Below, one piece after another: positions 1 through 12,288 of a stretch of 64,000 bases of DNA. Source of the DNA: Cunninghamella blakesleeana. Lineage: Eukaryota > Mucoromycota > Mucoromycetes > Mucorales > Cunninghamellaceae. The position numbers and the translations under genes are program-made. The notes under the pieces are model-generated. The model had not been told where the DNA came from. It did no database searches and saw only the letters and a list, made by a program, of their open reading frames with translations. The DNA lies in NCBI GenBank assembly GCA_017871115.1, contig JAFCIZ010000005.1:186001-250000 (forward strand), in the 5' to 3' direction. How positions within the stretch are numbered: the first letter of the stretch is position 1; each line of letters starts with the position of its first letter.

Positions 1-2012
1 TAGCAAAAATAAGCTTCTTTTTTACTTGTAGGTGACTCATATACTATATTTAATGGTGTACCTGCTGTTAATTTAGGATGAGGTCGATATAAACACACTA
101 ATTGTCGTTGATTGATTGGTTCAGTTGATAATACAAAGGTGTTATCTATTGGATCGGTCGAAGAAGAGATAGTAATACTTTCTGATCTTGATATGTTATC
201 TTCTAGCTCTTCCAGTTTATTACTATTACTGTTATTTTTGTTAAATATGGAAGTGTCTATTATTTCAGTAGGTGCATCTTCGTCTTCGTCTTGATCATCC
301 TGCTGCAGTTGCTGCCATATACTCAAATCTTCACCATTCCATCGATCCCCCCAAAGTGAGTTATTATCAGGCACATAATGCCAAAGAGTATAGTTTATCA
401 AATTACTTTCCACTGCATGAATACTTGCATCCATAGCTTTATTTTGTGATGAATTTGGATCATGAATATTATTTGTTTTAATGGAGATAATGTTCTTGTA
501 AGAAGAAGTACTAGTTGAAGTGAATAAAGATGTGATGTATAATAAAATGGATTGCCATAAAGAAAAAGATGTTGAGGATGATGAAATATCTTTATCGTTA
601 TCATTTTGCATATCATAAGGAATACCAATTTCACCCATTAAACAAGGATAGGGGCCAACTTGTTCAAGTCCTTCTTCACGAATCGTTTCAAGTTGTTTAA
701 CAAAGCAATTTCGAATGGATTTTTCACCAAAACACATAGCACGAAGAAATCTTAATGGCCCAGTTCCATATTTCCCACGATTTAAATTAATAAAGTCTAT
801 ATTATAATTACACCATTTTTTTTTCACCAAGGTAAGACCATCATACCAATGAGGTGTATAAACTAAACGTTGGAATTGTGGGTTTTCCGAGGCTGTTGGA
901 AATTTAGGTGGTTTATCCAAAATGGGTGGTTGTACAAAGATAATTGCCTTTTGATGATATTGTCTTATGGATTGGATATAGGCATTGATGAATGGTAACC
1001 AATAATCTTCAGCAAATCGAGTGGATTTATTCTCATGACTTGGATCATTTGCAAAATAATGAGGGGAAAGTAATGTTTGTGTGGATATATCCCATACTTT
1101 ATGTAATGCCCATATACAGCCATGATCATGTTGCTTCCATATATCCCCTCTTTTCCATCCAAAAATTGAATCTGCTTCATTTAATTCTTCTTTTGTTAAC
1201 CAAGCTGTAGTAAGCTCCCCAGGATCAACAAGAATATCACCGGTTTTCTTTGGACCTGACCATATAAACTTGTAATGAGCTACTTTTGTTGCGATACCAC
1301 TACCTAGTAACATGGCTTGAAAAGGTGTAGGCATTAATCCCATTTTAAAACTTGTATCGCTTTGATCCAATGCATTTAAATCGGGAAATTCAAGATATCC
1401 TTTCCCAGGTTCGTTCATTGTATCATATCCGATCACTATATCATCTTGTAAATTATGTTGTATTACTTTTTTAACTAACTGCGTTATTGCATTCAAAAAA
1501 TGCTGTTGAAGGTAATCTTGAATGTTTATGCCATTTACCTCACAATGAGGTGCAAAAGTTTTTCCTGCAAAAAACAATGTAAACATTGTTTGTGCTGCTA
1601 ATCGTTCATAATTAGTATTCCATATCATTCTAGGAAAAGTTTCAGGTTCTTCATATGTATTTTGTACTAATGCTGCTATGGTTGATTCAAATCTTAATGG
1701 ATGAAAACCTGCAAGAGTCAATGTCCACCCAGGGTGGCCAGATCCACCGCATTGACGAGACCACTATTCCAAGCATAATAAAAAAAGAAAAAAGAAAGAA
1801 AGAAAAATGAGTGCAATTAATATATGTACGTTATTACAGCTATAATTATATATAATTTAGTAGATAAATAATACTTACTGTATCTTGGTGTGGATCAATG
1901 AATACTTGTAAATCATATTTTCGACATTTAATTAATACTTCAATTACATAATTAATATAATCCATATCATATATACCACTACAATATAACAAAATAATAT
2001 ACATAAAGATTA

Positions 2013-2055
<43 letters not shown>

Positions 2056-2355
2056 AGTACGTATAAATATAATAACTTACGGTCCTTCATGCTCAATAGC
2101 TTCCCAAGTTATAACAAAACGTAACAAATTAAAACCATAATTTTTTAATCTTTCCAAGTGCAAATCAGCTTCTTCTAAAGGAAAAGGTCTACCAACAAAA
2201 TTTACATTTCTATCATAATCTACCCAAAATCCTTGGCGACTATGAGAAGGAATTCCAATAGGTAGCTTTGCTCCACCACTAACATTAATACCATGAAAAA
2301 AGATAGTTCTTTCTGATTCCTTATCTATAAACCAAGATCCATCCAAGTCAATCAT
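1..2355 (-). CDS. GH5 glycosidase, steryl-beta-glucosidase / endoglycoceramidase-like (partial, C-terminus beyond window)
   Basis: Cleaves glucose from glucosylated lipids (ergosteryl-glucoside or glucosylceramide) if it acts like its fungal relatives EGCrP2/Sgl1; this is by family resemblance. Three exons are seen: 2355-2081, 1978-1879 and 1763 to the left edge. The protein opens MIDLDGSWFIDKESERTIFF followed by HGINVSGGAKLP, the usual opening of this GH5 group. The acid/base motif GYDTMNEPGKG lies near 1411-1440 and the nucleophile motif MGEIGIPYDM near 625-645, both intact. After the nucleophile comes a Ser/Thr/Asn-rich stretch (about 400-600) and then an acidic Asp/Glu run (about 280-300). 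There is no signal peptide, so it is probably cytosolic. The stop codon lies outside the window. The exact lipid substrate cannot be read from the sequence. Confidence 0.85.
2012..2054. repeat. (AT)n(GT)n compound microsatellite in an intron
   Basis: About 27 nt of AT dinucleotides run directly into about 16 nt of GT. The repeat lies inside the first intron of the GH5 gene. Confidence 0.95.
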
Positions 2356-3430
2356 ATCTTGTTAATAATATAAACAATGGCGTGGGAATTTTTTTAAATA
2401 AATAAATAAAATAGATATATAATACAAATGAATAAATTAGAACAATACGATTATTGGAATATATATGTGTATATATTATAATTGTATAGGCAAAAAAAAA
2501 CAAAAAAAATGGAAAGAAAGAGGAAAAGAACCATTCTCATGCTAAAATAAAAAATACTAAAAATGACCCAATCAGGTGTACTCACAAAAAAATCTGAGAT
2601 TTAAACATATACTGGTAAATCATTTTACCATAAACCAATTATAAAAATAAAGAATCTGATAAAAGATATTATTTAATATATATAATTCAATAATTTTATG
2701 ATTTTCTTCTTTTATCGATGAAGCTTATATATATATATATATATATGTATACATATATATTAATCAACTAAACTAAAATATATATGGTATACCAAAGTAG
2801 TTCATTATTACACCTTAAAAAAATGAGATTAAAAAATAATATAACTGCTTTAATTCTATTTATCGAATATTATTAAAGTTAAACTTTTTAATATCATGAT
2901 TCCATATAACCATTTTTATTTTATTTAATATTATTTTATAAAATAAAGATTAATGAATAAATAAATAAATTAACATTAAAAAATAAAAAATAAAATAAAT
3001 GAATTAATTATAAAAATTAACATAAAATCATTTATGAAAAAAATAAAATATAACCTTTCTTCTACTTTTTACAACATTTATTAAAGAAGGGAGAAAAGCA
3101 GAAAATATATATAAAAACTCCCTTGTCTGTCTTTCAGTTGAAGTCCGATAGGAGGAAGTAAGAAAGTGGAGTAAAAAGTTAATATTGATATAATACAACA
3201 ATAAGGGGATTCCATTTTAAAATAGTCATCATAGTAAATAAATAAATGCAAAAGGAGAAGTACATATATAATTACTTGCAGGAGTTAAAGTGAGTTTATA
3301 TTAACCAGTTCATCTATATAAGGATGACTTCTTGTAAAATTACTATATAAATGAATTTGCTTTTTTTATTTTATTTTTTTTAAACTTTTTTCATTCTTTT
3401 TACTGCTATATTATTTTATAATTATCTACA
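2356..3430. promoter_or_regulatory. Divergent intergenic region between the GH5 gene (-) and the GPI-protein gene (+)
   Basis: About 1.1 kb of AT-rich DNA between two start codons pointing away from each other, so it must hold both promoters. It contains AT dinucleotide runs (about 2728-2746) and a short less AT-rich part at 3090-3180. I could not pick out a convincing specific factor site, and no ORF is credible here. Confidence 0.5.
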
Positions 3431-4168
3431 ATGAAAATTCCTATTTATTTTTCATTTTTTACTTTAATCCTTTCATCATTAAGTTATGCTCAAATAGAAT
3501 CGAAAAGTGGCGAATTTAATATCAGCTCTCCATTAGAAGATGGTGTATATGTTGCTGGCCAAAAATTACCAATTACCTATGTTATTACTGATTCTGGCTC
3601 AAGTAATTAAAATAATAATAAAAGCGGTTTAATTTCTCGATCAATCGTATTTATTTATTTTTATTTTTTATAATAGATTTAAAATTGAACATATATTTCC
3701 AACCCACTGCAGGTGTTAATTATACAAGTTTAGTGATTGCTCAAAAGGCTGATGTATTTGAAAAAACAGGTGCTGTGGTGACAATTAATGGTAAATCATA
3801 TTGGCAACATACTTATAATTATGAAATCCCTTCTAATGCTCCAGCAGGATACTATCAAGTAATAATAAAATCTCATAAAATAAAGAGAAAGAGAGAAAAG
3901 AGAAGCTCCATTATTTATTAATTTTTTTTTTTTTTAGGTTGTATTTGAATCCGTTGATACAAATATAAATACGACAGTTCCTGTTAACATTCGTCCTTTT
4001 GTCAATATCACTTCAACCACACCAGCTAATTCATCACCTTCTCAAACTAGTTCAGCTACTACTGGATTGTCGGATTCTAAAAAGTCAATGGCTAGTACAA
4101 ACTCTGTCTATCTAACAAACATGATTTCCTTTTTATTACTTGCTTTAGCTGTTCACTACTTTAATTAA
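3431..4168 (+). CDS. Kre9/Knh-type GPI-anchored cell-wall protein
   Basis: Small secreted wall or plasma-membrane protein of 194 aa in three exons (3431-3602, 3677-3858, 3938-4168; lengths sum to 585 nt). A signal peptide (MKIPIYFSFFTLILSSLSYA) is followed by a beta-sandwich region of about 100 residues with the pattern of the Kre9/Knh1 N-terminal domain (SPLEDGVYVAGQKLPITYVI, then AGYYQVVFES). Next comes a Ser/Thr/Asn-rich stalk and a C-terminal hydrophobic tail (NMISFLLLALAVHYFN) typical of GPI attachment. Such proteins are common in Mucorales and are linked to beta-1,6-glucan or wall assembly, but the function here is inferred. Taking exon 1 without splicing gives an immediate stop, which supports the intron. 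Confidence 0.8.
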
Positions 4169-4429
4169 TAATACAAATATTTACAGTGTCTGGTTTATTC
4201 TTTTTTTATTCATTTAATTTACTTTTTAAATTTTTAATGTTGTTTTTTAGTAATACTATTTATTATAATAATATATTTCCATCATTATTATTTTTTCACT
4301 TTTATCCTATCATTAATTACAAATAAATTTTAATAATTAAATATTTTTATTCAACATATATATAGTTATATATATATATATAGTCAGTGGTCCATATAAG
4401 TAAGATTACTTTTATTTAATTTTATGTAT

Positions 4430-5639
4430 TTATTTTAAAGAGTCTATTAATGCGGCAGACATAACACTATAAATCTTTGAACATCCATCAATACATTGTT
4501 CGGTTGCCTATTTAATTATCAAGTAGACGAATGAATGAATAATTATATTAGTTTAAATAATAATAATCATTTTATACTTATTGAATATATTACCTTTGTA
4601 ATTGCATCCATATCTGATTGTCCTGATTGCATAAAATGAGTTACTTCATTTAACGATGGCATATAAGATACTAATAATGATCCACTTTGTTGTTTTTCTT
4701 CCATATTTGTACCATCCAATAGAATATGATCTTTTGTGAAAACCTATTTTTTAATACATTTATATTTTCATAAATATTTTATATAACCAATTTCATTATT
4801 ATAATTAGCGTCATTATCAAAAATACTTACAGCAGAGCATGCAGTAACTTGATCCAACATTTCTATACCAGCATCAGCTAAAGCTACACTAGCAGCAATA
4901 ATAGAAGCAGCTAAACAAGCGTTTGTTCCGTCGTTTTCTAATACATTTATATAAATATCAACAGCCGATTTAGGAATTAATTCCAGTCGTACAGCTGGTT
5001 TTAATGCTTGTACTAATATATTTGAAAATTCTTTTTCTTGAGGGTCCTATAATATATATATATATATATATATTAAGTATATTATCAATATATATACAAA
5101 CATGGTTTTATTTTAATTCATTATATTTTACCCTCATATATCCACGACGTTTAACACACGAAAAAGTTGAAAACTTAAATTCACAATTTAATATACCTTC
5201 AGGTGAAAAGCCAACCGATTTTAATTGACGCGGACCGTAACTAAGTAATAATATAAATATGTATTTATATGAAGATCTATAGGCTAGAACAGTAAATAGT
5301 ATTACAATACTACTTACACTGCACAGACTACTTTAGTATTCCCTAATTCAATATATGTAGATCCATTTGCTTGAGTAACTAAGCCGGTTTTCATAACTAT
5401 AAGCAATGTAATAAAAGTGAAATAAATCGATTGATTTATTATATTTATATATGATCTTTTTCTTATTTCTTATTTCCTTATACTGTTGCCTTCTTATTCT
5501 TACATATAGGTCTAAGATCGTCTAAATTACGATCATCCAAACGACGGCTTTTTTCATTTAATATATCTTTTGGTGTTGTTGAAGTTTTAAAAATAGGTGG
5601 AACACTAAGTTCAGGTCTAGTAACATGTCTACGATCCAT
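4430..5639 (-). CDS. MTR3: Exosome complex subunit MTR3 (RNase PH fold)
   Basis: Ring subunit of the RNA exosome, which processes and degrades RNA 3'-to-5' in nucleus and cytoplasm; the ring subunits are catalytically inert in fungi. Six exons: 5639-5504, 5396-5318, 5240-5132, 5046-4831, 4743-4594 and 4507-4430, giving 255 aa. The segment DLRPIFMKTGLVTQANGSTY, then NTKVVCAVYGPRQ, matches the MTR3/EXOSC6 branch of the RNase PH family. Later come a FSTFSCVKRRGYMRD segment and the domain-2 motif VLENDGTNACLAASIIAAS. The long N-terminal extension before the domain is usual for MTR3. It is head-to-head with COG5 over 245 bp. RRP45, another ring subunit, lies at 51.3-52.6 kb. Confidence 0.88.
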
Positions 5640-5884
5640 TTTTATTAGTATTATTTATTTATTTATTTAAACGTCAAAGATTTATAAAAATGAAGAAAAG
5701 AAAAAATATTTGGTGTTCAAAAAAAATTTATAGTGAAATATTTAAGGTCCGAATTTTTCTTTTTTTAGGCTGGCGCGCCCAATATTTTTTCAAAGAAAAT
5801 GGGAGTCTGGAAAAAAAAAATCATTCTTTTTCACCAATATTTAATTTTTTAAAAAAATACATATATTATATTAATCCTTAATAA
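5640..5884. promoter_or_regulatory. Bidirectional promoter MTR3 / COG5
   Basis: Only 245 bp separate the two start codons. The segment contains a GC-rich spot, ggcgcgcc (about 5773-5780), that stands out in otherwise AT-rich sequence and may be a factor site. Its function is inferred from position only. Confidence 0.55.
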
Positions 5885-8800
5885 ATGTCAAATACACATT
5901 TTGCCTTACAAGAGGCTGATGCATATATTGGTAAATGAATGAAAATATTTATTTCATGTTCCTTTATTATATAATATTGAAGTTATTATTATTATTAATT
6001 ACTTTATATCACTTTTTTTTCAATGTAATTTTTTTTTTTCATCTTTCCTTTTTCTTGCCCTTCTTTAATTTACAACGCGCATTAATAGACTATGATACCT
6101 TTTTATCCGAAGATTTTGATGCTAATAATTATGCCTACGATATTATTAATGAATCAGACACGGGAGATGGAACTGAAATAGCAACAGCTTTATCAAAATT
6201 ATCGTTCAGCATTGATAGTTTAAATAAACAAATCCAAGGACAAGTAATATTCTTTTCATACTCATATTTAAATATATATTAATACCATTCAGCATTTGAA
6301 TAACTTACATGTATATATTAAAAAAAATCTATTCACAGGTCACAGCAAATTATGAAACTCTTTTAAATCAAGTTAATGGTATTAAAGAATTGGATATAGT
6401 ACTTTCTACAGTTGAAGAGAATATCAGGGCTCTGAATGAATCCATATCACGGTAATTATTTTAAAAGTATAATATGCTATTCTCAAAAAAAATAAAAATA
6501 AAAATAGAAACGGATGATACATTAAAGAAATAATTTTATTAATATTTTTTTTTCTTCTTTTTTAGACTATCTACAAAAATAAGAACGCCTTATAATCAAC
6601 TCCAAACTTACAATATACAATTAAGGAACTTACAAAAGACGTCAGATTTACTACGAAGATTATATCGATTCATTATATTATCCAAAAGATTAACTATTCA
6701 ACTTCCATTTGAATTGATTAAAGAGAAAGAGAATCAGCATGATGAAAATAATAATAACAATAATAGCGAAACAGCAATATCTTCAATTTCAACATTGGAT
6801 CGTGATATTTCAGCAGCAGCAACAACAATATATGAATTAGGTATAATCATAGATGAATCCGATTTTGATGGCATTGACATTGTTACTAATGAATTGGATA
6901 TGATTCAGCAATGTCGTGATTATATTGAGTGTGAAGCAGAAAAACTATTACAACAAGGGGTTCAAACCCAATCTCAGGCAAAAATGGCAGCTGGTCTACA
7001 AATATTTTATAATATGAAGATGATGGTACCTACAATTGAATCCTTGACAAACAGTATGCTAGATGAAGTGACGCAACAAATCAAACATGTAGTAGATATG
7101 CAAAGTTTACAAAAGGAAATGAAAGGAAATACTTCTGGTCCTGCAGTACGAAGGGTTAATAATGAACCTACTTTCGGTAATCAAAGTCCTTGGGTGAATG
7201 CTTTATGGTCAAAAATGGATGATTTAATGAAATTTATGAGTGATAGTTGTATAAAAGTAATGTAAAAAATACACATGTCTATTAAAGTAAAAAGAGGAAA
7301 AATAAGAAATATCAGAGAAAGGTATATATTTTTAAACATGTACATTCTTCTTTTTTTTAGATTTATAATTTAGAAAAAGTGTTGGAGCTCAAAAAGGATT
7401 CTTATACTCATGTATCGTATTTAGATGAAGTTGTAAAGGTAGTTTAAATAAAAAAAAATACATAGATACATACATATTTACTATACAAAAAAAAGGGTGA
7501 AAGTAAGAAGAATGATCGTTCTTTTATTGTATGGTTATTGTTATTATTAGTCACTAGATACTTCAAGTTTAGTTAGCCATTTTTGGAGAATACTATCAGC
7601 AACTTTTGAAAAAGAATTAAAGGATGCAACAAAAAGTAGGTATAATTTATCATCTTTTTTTAAAAATAATAACAATAAAATAAAGTAGTAGTTGTATTTT
7701 TTTTTTTTCTTTTTATATCTTAACAATGGCTAACAATCGACTTTTTTTAACTTATATAAATAGCATCTGCTTTTCTTCAAAATACATTTATTGGAGAATA
7801 TCCTAAATTATTACGATCATTACATGGATTTTTCTCTCAAATAGCTCTTCATAAAGGATCTTCTATCTCTGATTATTCACAAAGGTAAATTAAAAAAGTA
7901 TATTAAACACAATAATGTAATTGGAAATATATACATATGCATATATATAAACTGATTTTAAAAACTAGCATACTAAGCATAAAAATAACATTTATATTTC
8001 TTGCTTAATAGTCCTGAATACATTATTATGTTAAGAAGTTTTAGTACCTTTGAAAATGGATATTTGGCTCGATCCCTAACAAGGATGCATGAAACAGTCA
8101 ATGCTACTTTCCCTTCTTATGGAGGACTTTCTCGTACACCTCCTGGTAAATCAAATGTACTTACAATTACACGTATAATTGAAAAGTAAGTAATAAGCGG
8201 GAAAAAAACATTCTTTATTAAATATGTAGATCAATATTGACAATCGAACATGAAAATAAATAAACAACTAAATGGGTGATTTTTTTTCTTTTTTTTTTAA
8301 TTTTTATTTTAGAGAATTAGAGGTAGCCGTTTTTGAGCCTCATTTATTACAAGCTGTAGCCAAAAATGCAGTCAAGACTTTAAATATGTTTTGTGTGAAA
8401 AGCGAGAGTTTGGTAATGATCGTATATAAAAATATATATATATATATATAAATCACCTAATTTGCTTTTACTTTCTAGCATTACTATGAAATATATTCTA
8501 ATGTATTAATAATACTTTTTTATACATATATTTATTTTTATTTTTAGATTATTCCCAGCATTCAAACTATTTATTCAACTACGCCAAACAACACTATTGC
8601 CAACTATTTAAGTATGAATATTGAACTTGCCAATGTCTTATATTATATGTATCAATCCATTTGGAAAATTCTTGAAGAATACTCGGAAAAGACAGTGGAC
8701 ATAGTTAAACAAGGAGCAGAGGTAATATACGTATTGATATAGATATAGATATAAAATTAATACTACGTATTAACTAATAACCTAATTATTATTATTTTTA

Positions 8801-9818
8801 AATTATCAAATCCTTATTTTCATTTTATTTTTAATTAAGGATTGCAAACGTTTGATGAAATCAATTGGTCAACAATTAGTAGAATCTATCGAAACAGATA
8901 TTACCAAAGTACTTTTAAGAATTCATCAAGAGGATTTTTCTGGTCAATTAAGACGAAATATGGATCCTGATGATGAAGAATCTTCTAGTCAATATACCAA
9001 AGAGCTTGCTCGACGTGTTAGATACTACCACAGTCAAATCTTATCTAGGTTATCTTGTGGTACGGAACCAAAGCTTTGGTAATAATAATAAAAAACACAT
9101 TTATATATAAAAATAGATTTATTTTTTTTACTTATTTTATTTATAAATGTAATTATATATATATATATATACTTTTGGAAATTATATCTATATTAGGGCG
9201 AAACAGATTGGAAAATGCATTTTAAATGTATTTGTATTCCAAGCTAGTTTAGTAAGACCATTAAGTGAAGCTGGGAAACTTAAATTAGCAGGCGATATGG
9301 CAGAAATTGAATTTACGGTTAGCCAATTTATAAGTGAATATGGTGGTCGTATTGAAGATATTGGAATTGAGTATAAAGGATTACGTGCTTTTAGGTAAAA
9401 TTCAGCTTTAATTATTATAATAATAATTATATATTTATAAATATTAAAATAGATTACTATTATCAAGTATACTCATTTCATATTTCTATCTTTATTTGCA
9501 TAAAAAAATAGACCATTATTGTTTTTAGATTCTGCCCAATTAACTGCACAGCATCATTCTGCAGGATTGCCACCTATTGCATTAATACATCATCTTATCG
9601 TTCGATCCCAATCAACTTCCCACCCACTTACACTTCCACATACTGTATATGACTTATCTCGTGAAGAATATATGAAATGGATGAACGCTCAAACTCAAAA
9701 GGAGACAGTTCAATTAGCTCTTGAAGCCATTAATCGTGGAAGTAAATTATCAGCTACAGAATTAAACGATATACCAGAATATCGCTTTATTTTAACTATA
9801 ATAGAACAAGTAGAATAA
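5885..9818 (+). CDS. COG5: Conserved oligomeric Golgi complex subunit 5
   Basis: Lobe-B subunit of the COG tether that recycles Golgi glycosylation enzymes by retrograde vesicle traffic. Thirteen exons begin at 5885, 6089, 6339, 6566, 7361, 7551, 7764, 8012, 8313, 8548, 8840, 9197 and 9512. Their summed length (2481 nt) is a multiple of three and gives 826 aa, close to the usual COG5 length. The N-terminus has the family pattern FLSEDFDANNYAYDIINE and KLSFSIDSLNKQI. Helical middle and C-terminal parts match the family, for example GEYPKLLRSLHGFFSQIA and FRPLLFLDSAQLTAQHHSAG. The first exon carries only 15 codons plus one base. There is a short poly-Asn run near 6745. Shared promoter with MTR3. 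Confidence 0.92.
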
Positions 9819-10181
9819 AAAAAAATGTGTATACATTTGTATTGTTTTATTTATATATTTGTATATATTGTATTTTATATTTTAATATTTTTTTATTTTT
9901 TATTTTTTATTTTTTATTTTTTATTTTTTATTTTTTATTTTTTATTTTTTATTTTTTTTAAAAAAAAGTATGATTTATAGTTATGAAAAATAAAAATAAT
10001 AAAAAAAAAATACAAATAAAATAATGATATGATGATAACAATTGAATAAAATTGAAAAGATATTTTTTTATACAAAGTACACGACGAATTGAATCGTCTA
10101 GAGATCGATCTTTTTTTCTAAAAAAAATATAGCCATATATATATATACTTTTGTCTATGACTAATTTTATTTTTAATAGAT
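9819..10181. other. Intergenic, 3' of COG5
   Basis: About 360 bp with no credible coding sequence. It holds the COG5 3' UTR/polyadenylation region and a heptanucleotide tandem repeat listed separately. Confidence 0.6.
9889..9958. repeat. (ATTTTTT)n tandem repeat
   Basis: About ten copies of a seven-base unit, one A followed by six T, in near-perfect register just downstream of COG5. Probably slippage-derived. Confidence 0.9.
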
Positions 10182-10444
10182 CTAAAAGAATATATTCAAC
10201 TTGTAATTTGCTAGTTGTCCCTATATATTAAACGTAAGAGTGCGATTAAATTCATTTTTTTAGTTACTATAAATATTGCTATTATTATTTTTCTTTCTTC
10301 CTTTTTCCACTCTTTATACATTGTTGTTTTTATTCTTATTACCTGTGGATTATATTTGACAACGTGTTTACTATGCACTAATGCATTTAGGCAATCTGTT
10401 ACACGGTACTTCGGTAAATTGGATACTTTTACCATGGTCGCCAT
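10182..10444 (-). CDS. Candidate two-exon micro-gene, unknown function
   Basis: I do not recognise this. ATG at 10444 opens a 34-codon exon ending in CCACAG, followed by GTAATAAG. A 122-nt intron (10342-10221) ends in TATATAG, and a second exon (10220-10182) adds 12 codons and a stop, giving a 46-aa basic peptide (MATMVKVSNLPKYRVTDCLN... ending NYKLNIFF). The two exons join in phase. Against it: short length, no family match, and the opposite strand also has an open frame (10215-10463) rich in hydrophobic residues, much of which mirrors the proposed intron. It could be a relic or chance. Confidence 0.25.
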
Positions 10445-10578
10445 GTTCCTAGTTACAGGATGATAAAGTAGAGAAATAATGAAATGAAAAAATTAATTTA
10501 TAAAAAGTATACAATATTATTATTTTTAAATTTAAAAAATAATAATAAAAAGCACATATTGTTATGAATATATATTTC

Positions 10579-11720
10579 TTACATTCCTTCAGGGCTCGAC
10601 CTTAATATTTTTAATATAATCTTCATATTGTTCATATGTTCCTATATGTACAATTATATATATATATATATAAAAATGCATTAATTCTTGAAATTTTATA
10701 AAATCACCGATCTATAATTGTATATAATGAAAGTTACCGTTTGTTCTCTGTATTTCAATGGTAGATGATCAATAATTTTTTGAATATTGACCTAATGAAA
10801 ATAGATAATATATATGTATATAATAAATACATGAAAAAAAATCATTTGTATACATACCCTCTTTTTTATTATCTATTTATTCTTGTTTATAAATTTACCT
10901 TGTTAACAAATTTGTTTTTTCTATTTACAGTGGGTGTATCAGTTTCCTTTACATTAGGATTTGCTGTTTTTTGTTTATTTTTATGATTTGAGTCGTCTAT
11001 TGTTGATATTGAAGGCTTATTCTTATCTTCTATAAATATACATATATATATTAATAAAAGTTGCTAATAAACGTATGTATACAAGTGGAAAAATATAAAA
11101 AAAACTGTACCTTTCTTTAGGTTGCCTTTATATTTTTCTATTGCTTCTTCGTTCGGTGCCTATAATAATATAATATATAATACGGTATAATAAAAACATA
11201 TATATATATATATATATATATTAATAATTTATTATTACTTCTTTTATATATATATATGCTTGTGTGTGTATGTGTGTGTAAGTGGGTATGTGTACGCTTG
11301 CATTTGTATTACCTTTAACCAATCAATAGCTGTACCATTAACTGACATACCTAATAAAAAGGCACCAAAGGAATCATTAAACTTTGATAAAGATTTATCT
11401 ACTTCTTGTAGTTCTTTATACTGATCTTTCATAGTAGTAAATGCATTATTCAGTCTTCTAAAAGAGGGTATCAGTGTTTCGAAACATCCATCTTGATTAA
11501 TATTATTTGTATTCGTATTCGTAATTGTATTATGTTTAATTGAACTAATGGTTTTAGAATGATTATTATTATTATTATTATTATTGTTTTGTGAGGTGGA
11601 AGATATCGAAGGTTTTATTGATGTATTAAATAATCGCGAAGGTATATCATTAATACCGTAAGCATATCGTTTTAAATCAGGTAAATCTTCGTTGGAAATG
11701 CGTTTATGATCTGGTGCCAT
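10579..11720 (-). CDS. DAM1: DASH complex subunit DAM1
   Basis: Kinetochore protein of the fungal DASH/Dam1 ring that couples chromosomes to spindle microtubules. Five exons (11720-11313, 11159-11111, 11029-10899, 10791-10738, 10641-10579) give 234 aa in phase. The Dam1 core lies in exon 1: LIPSFRRLNNAFTTMKDQYK, then DKSLSKFNDSFGAFLLGMSV followed by NGTAIDWL, matching the family pattern of a short helix ending FNxSFxxFLxGM. A poly-Asn stretch lies near residue 45 and a Lys/Asn/Thr-rich tail follows the core. The final exon is uncertain: in the spliced frame it ends ...SSPEGM, but another frame of the same exon ends ...YIKNIKVEP (stop at 10589) and looks more protein-like. In-frame termination is seen either way. 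Confidence 0.75.
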
Positions 11721-12288
11721 GATATGATCTATTTGATTTAAGTTAATAAAAAATTAATTTGAGCAAAGAGGGAAAAAAGAATAAGAAACTTTTTTTTTTC
11801 TCATATAAAAAAGCGGGACTTGAAAAATATATATATTTTTTTCATGCTAAAGATGTTTTTATTTATTAAAGATTTATATAGATATATGTTTATTATTCAT
11901 ATATTTATTCTTTTTAATAATATTTTAAACTTTATCTTTTATATATATAATATAAAAATATATTTGTATAAAGTGGGAGAGATAGAATAATAAAAAAGGT
12001 AGAAGAGAAGGAATAGAAAGAATAGAAAATAGAAAAAGATAAAAAGAATAAAAGTTGATAAAGAGAGAGTTGATTATATTTAACTAGAGTGTGAGAATCA
12101 GTAATTAACCAAGTTTATTACATTTTTGTTTTCTTTTTTTCCAAGAGTGAAAAAAGAAAAAAGAAAAAAAGGTTGAAAGTAGGGAAGAGGAAAGGACAAA
12201 ACACTATGATTATTATCATCATCAAACACTCCAACTATTGTCACCCATTCATACTATTATCCGTATACATAAAAATAAAATAGGTCCA
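11721..12288. promoter_or_regulatory. Intergenic: DAM1 upstream region and UPF3 3' end
   Basis: About 570 bp between two genes on the minus strand. The part at 11960-12200 is strongly purine-rich on the plus strand (runs of gaaag/agaaaa), so pyrimidine-rich on the coding strand. It must hold the DAM1 promoter and the UPF3 terminator. No specific site is recognised. Confidence 0.5.
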
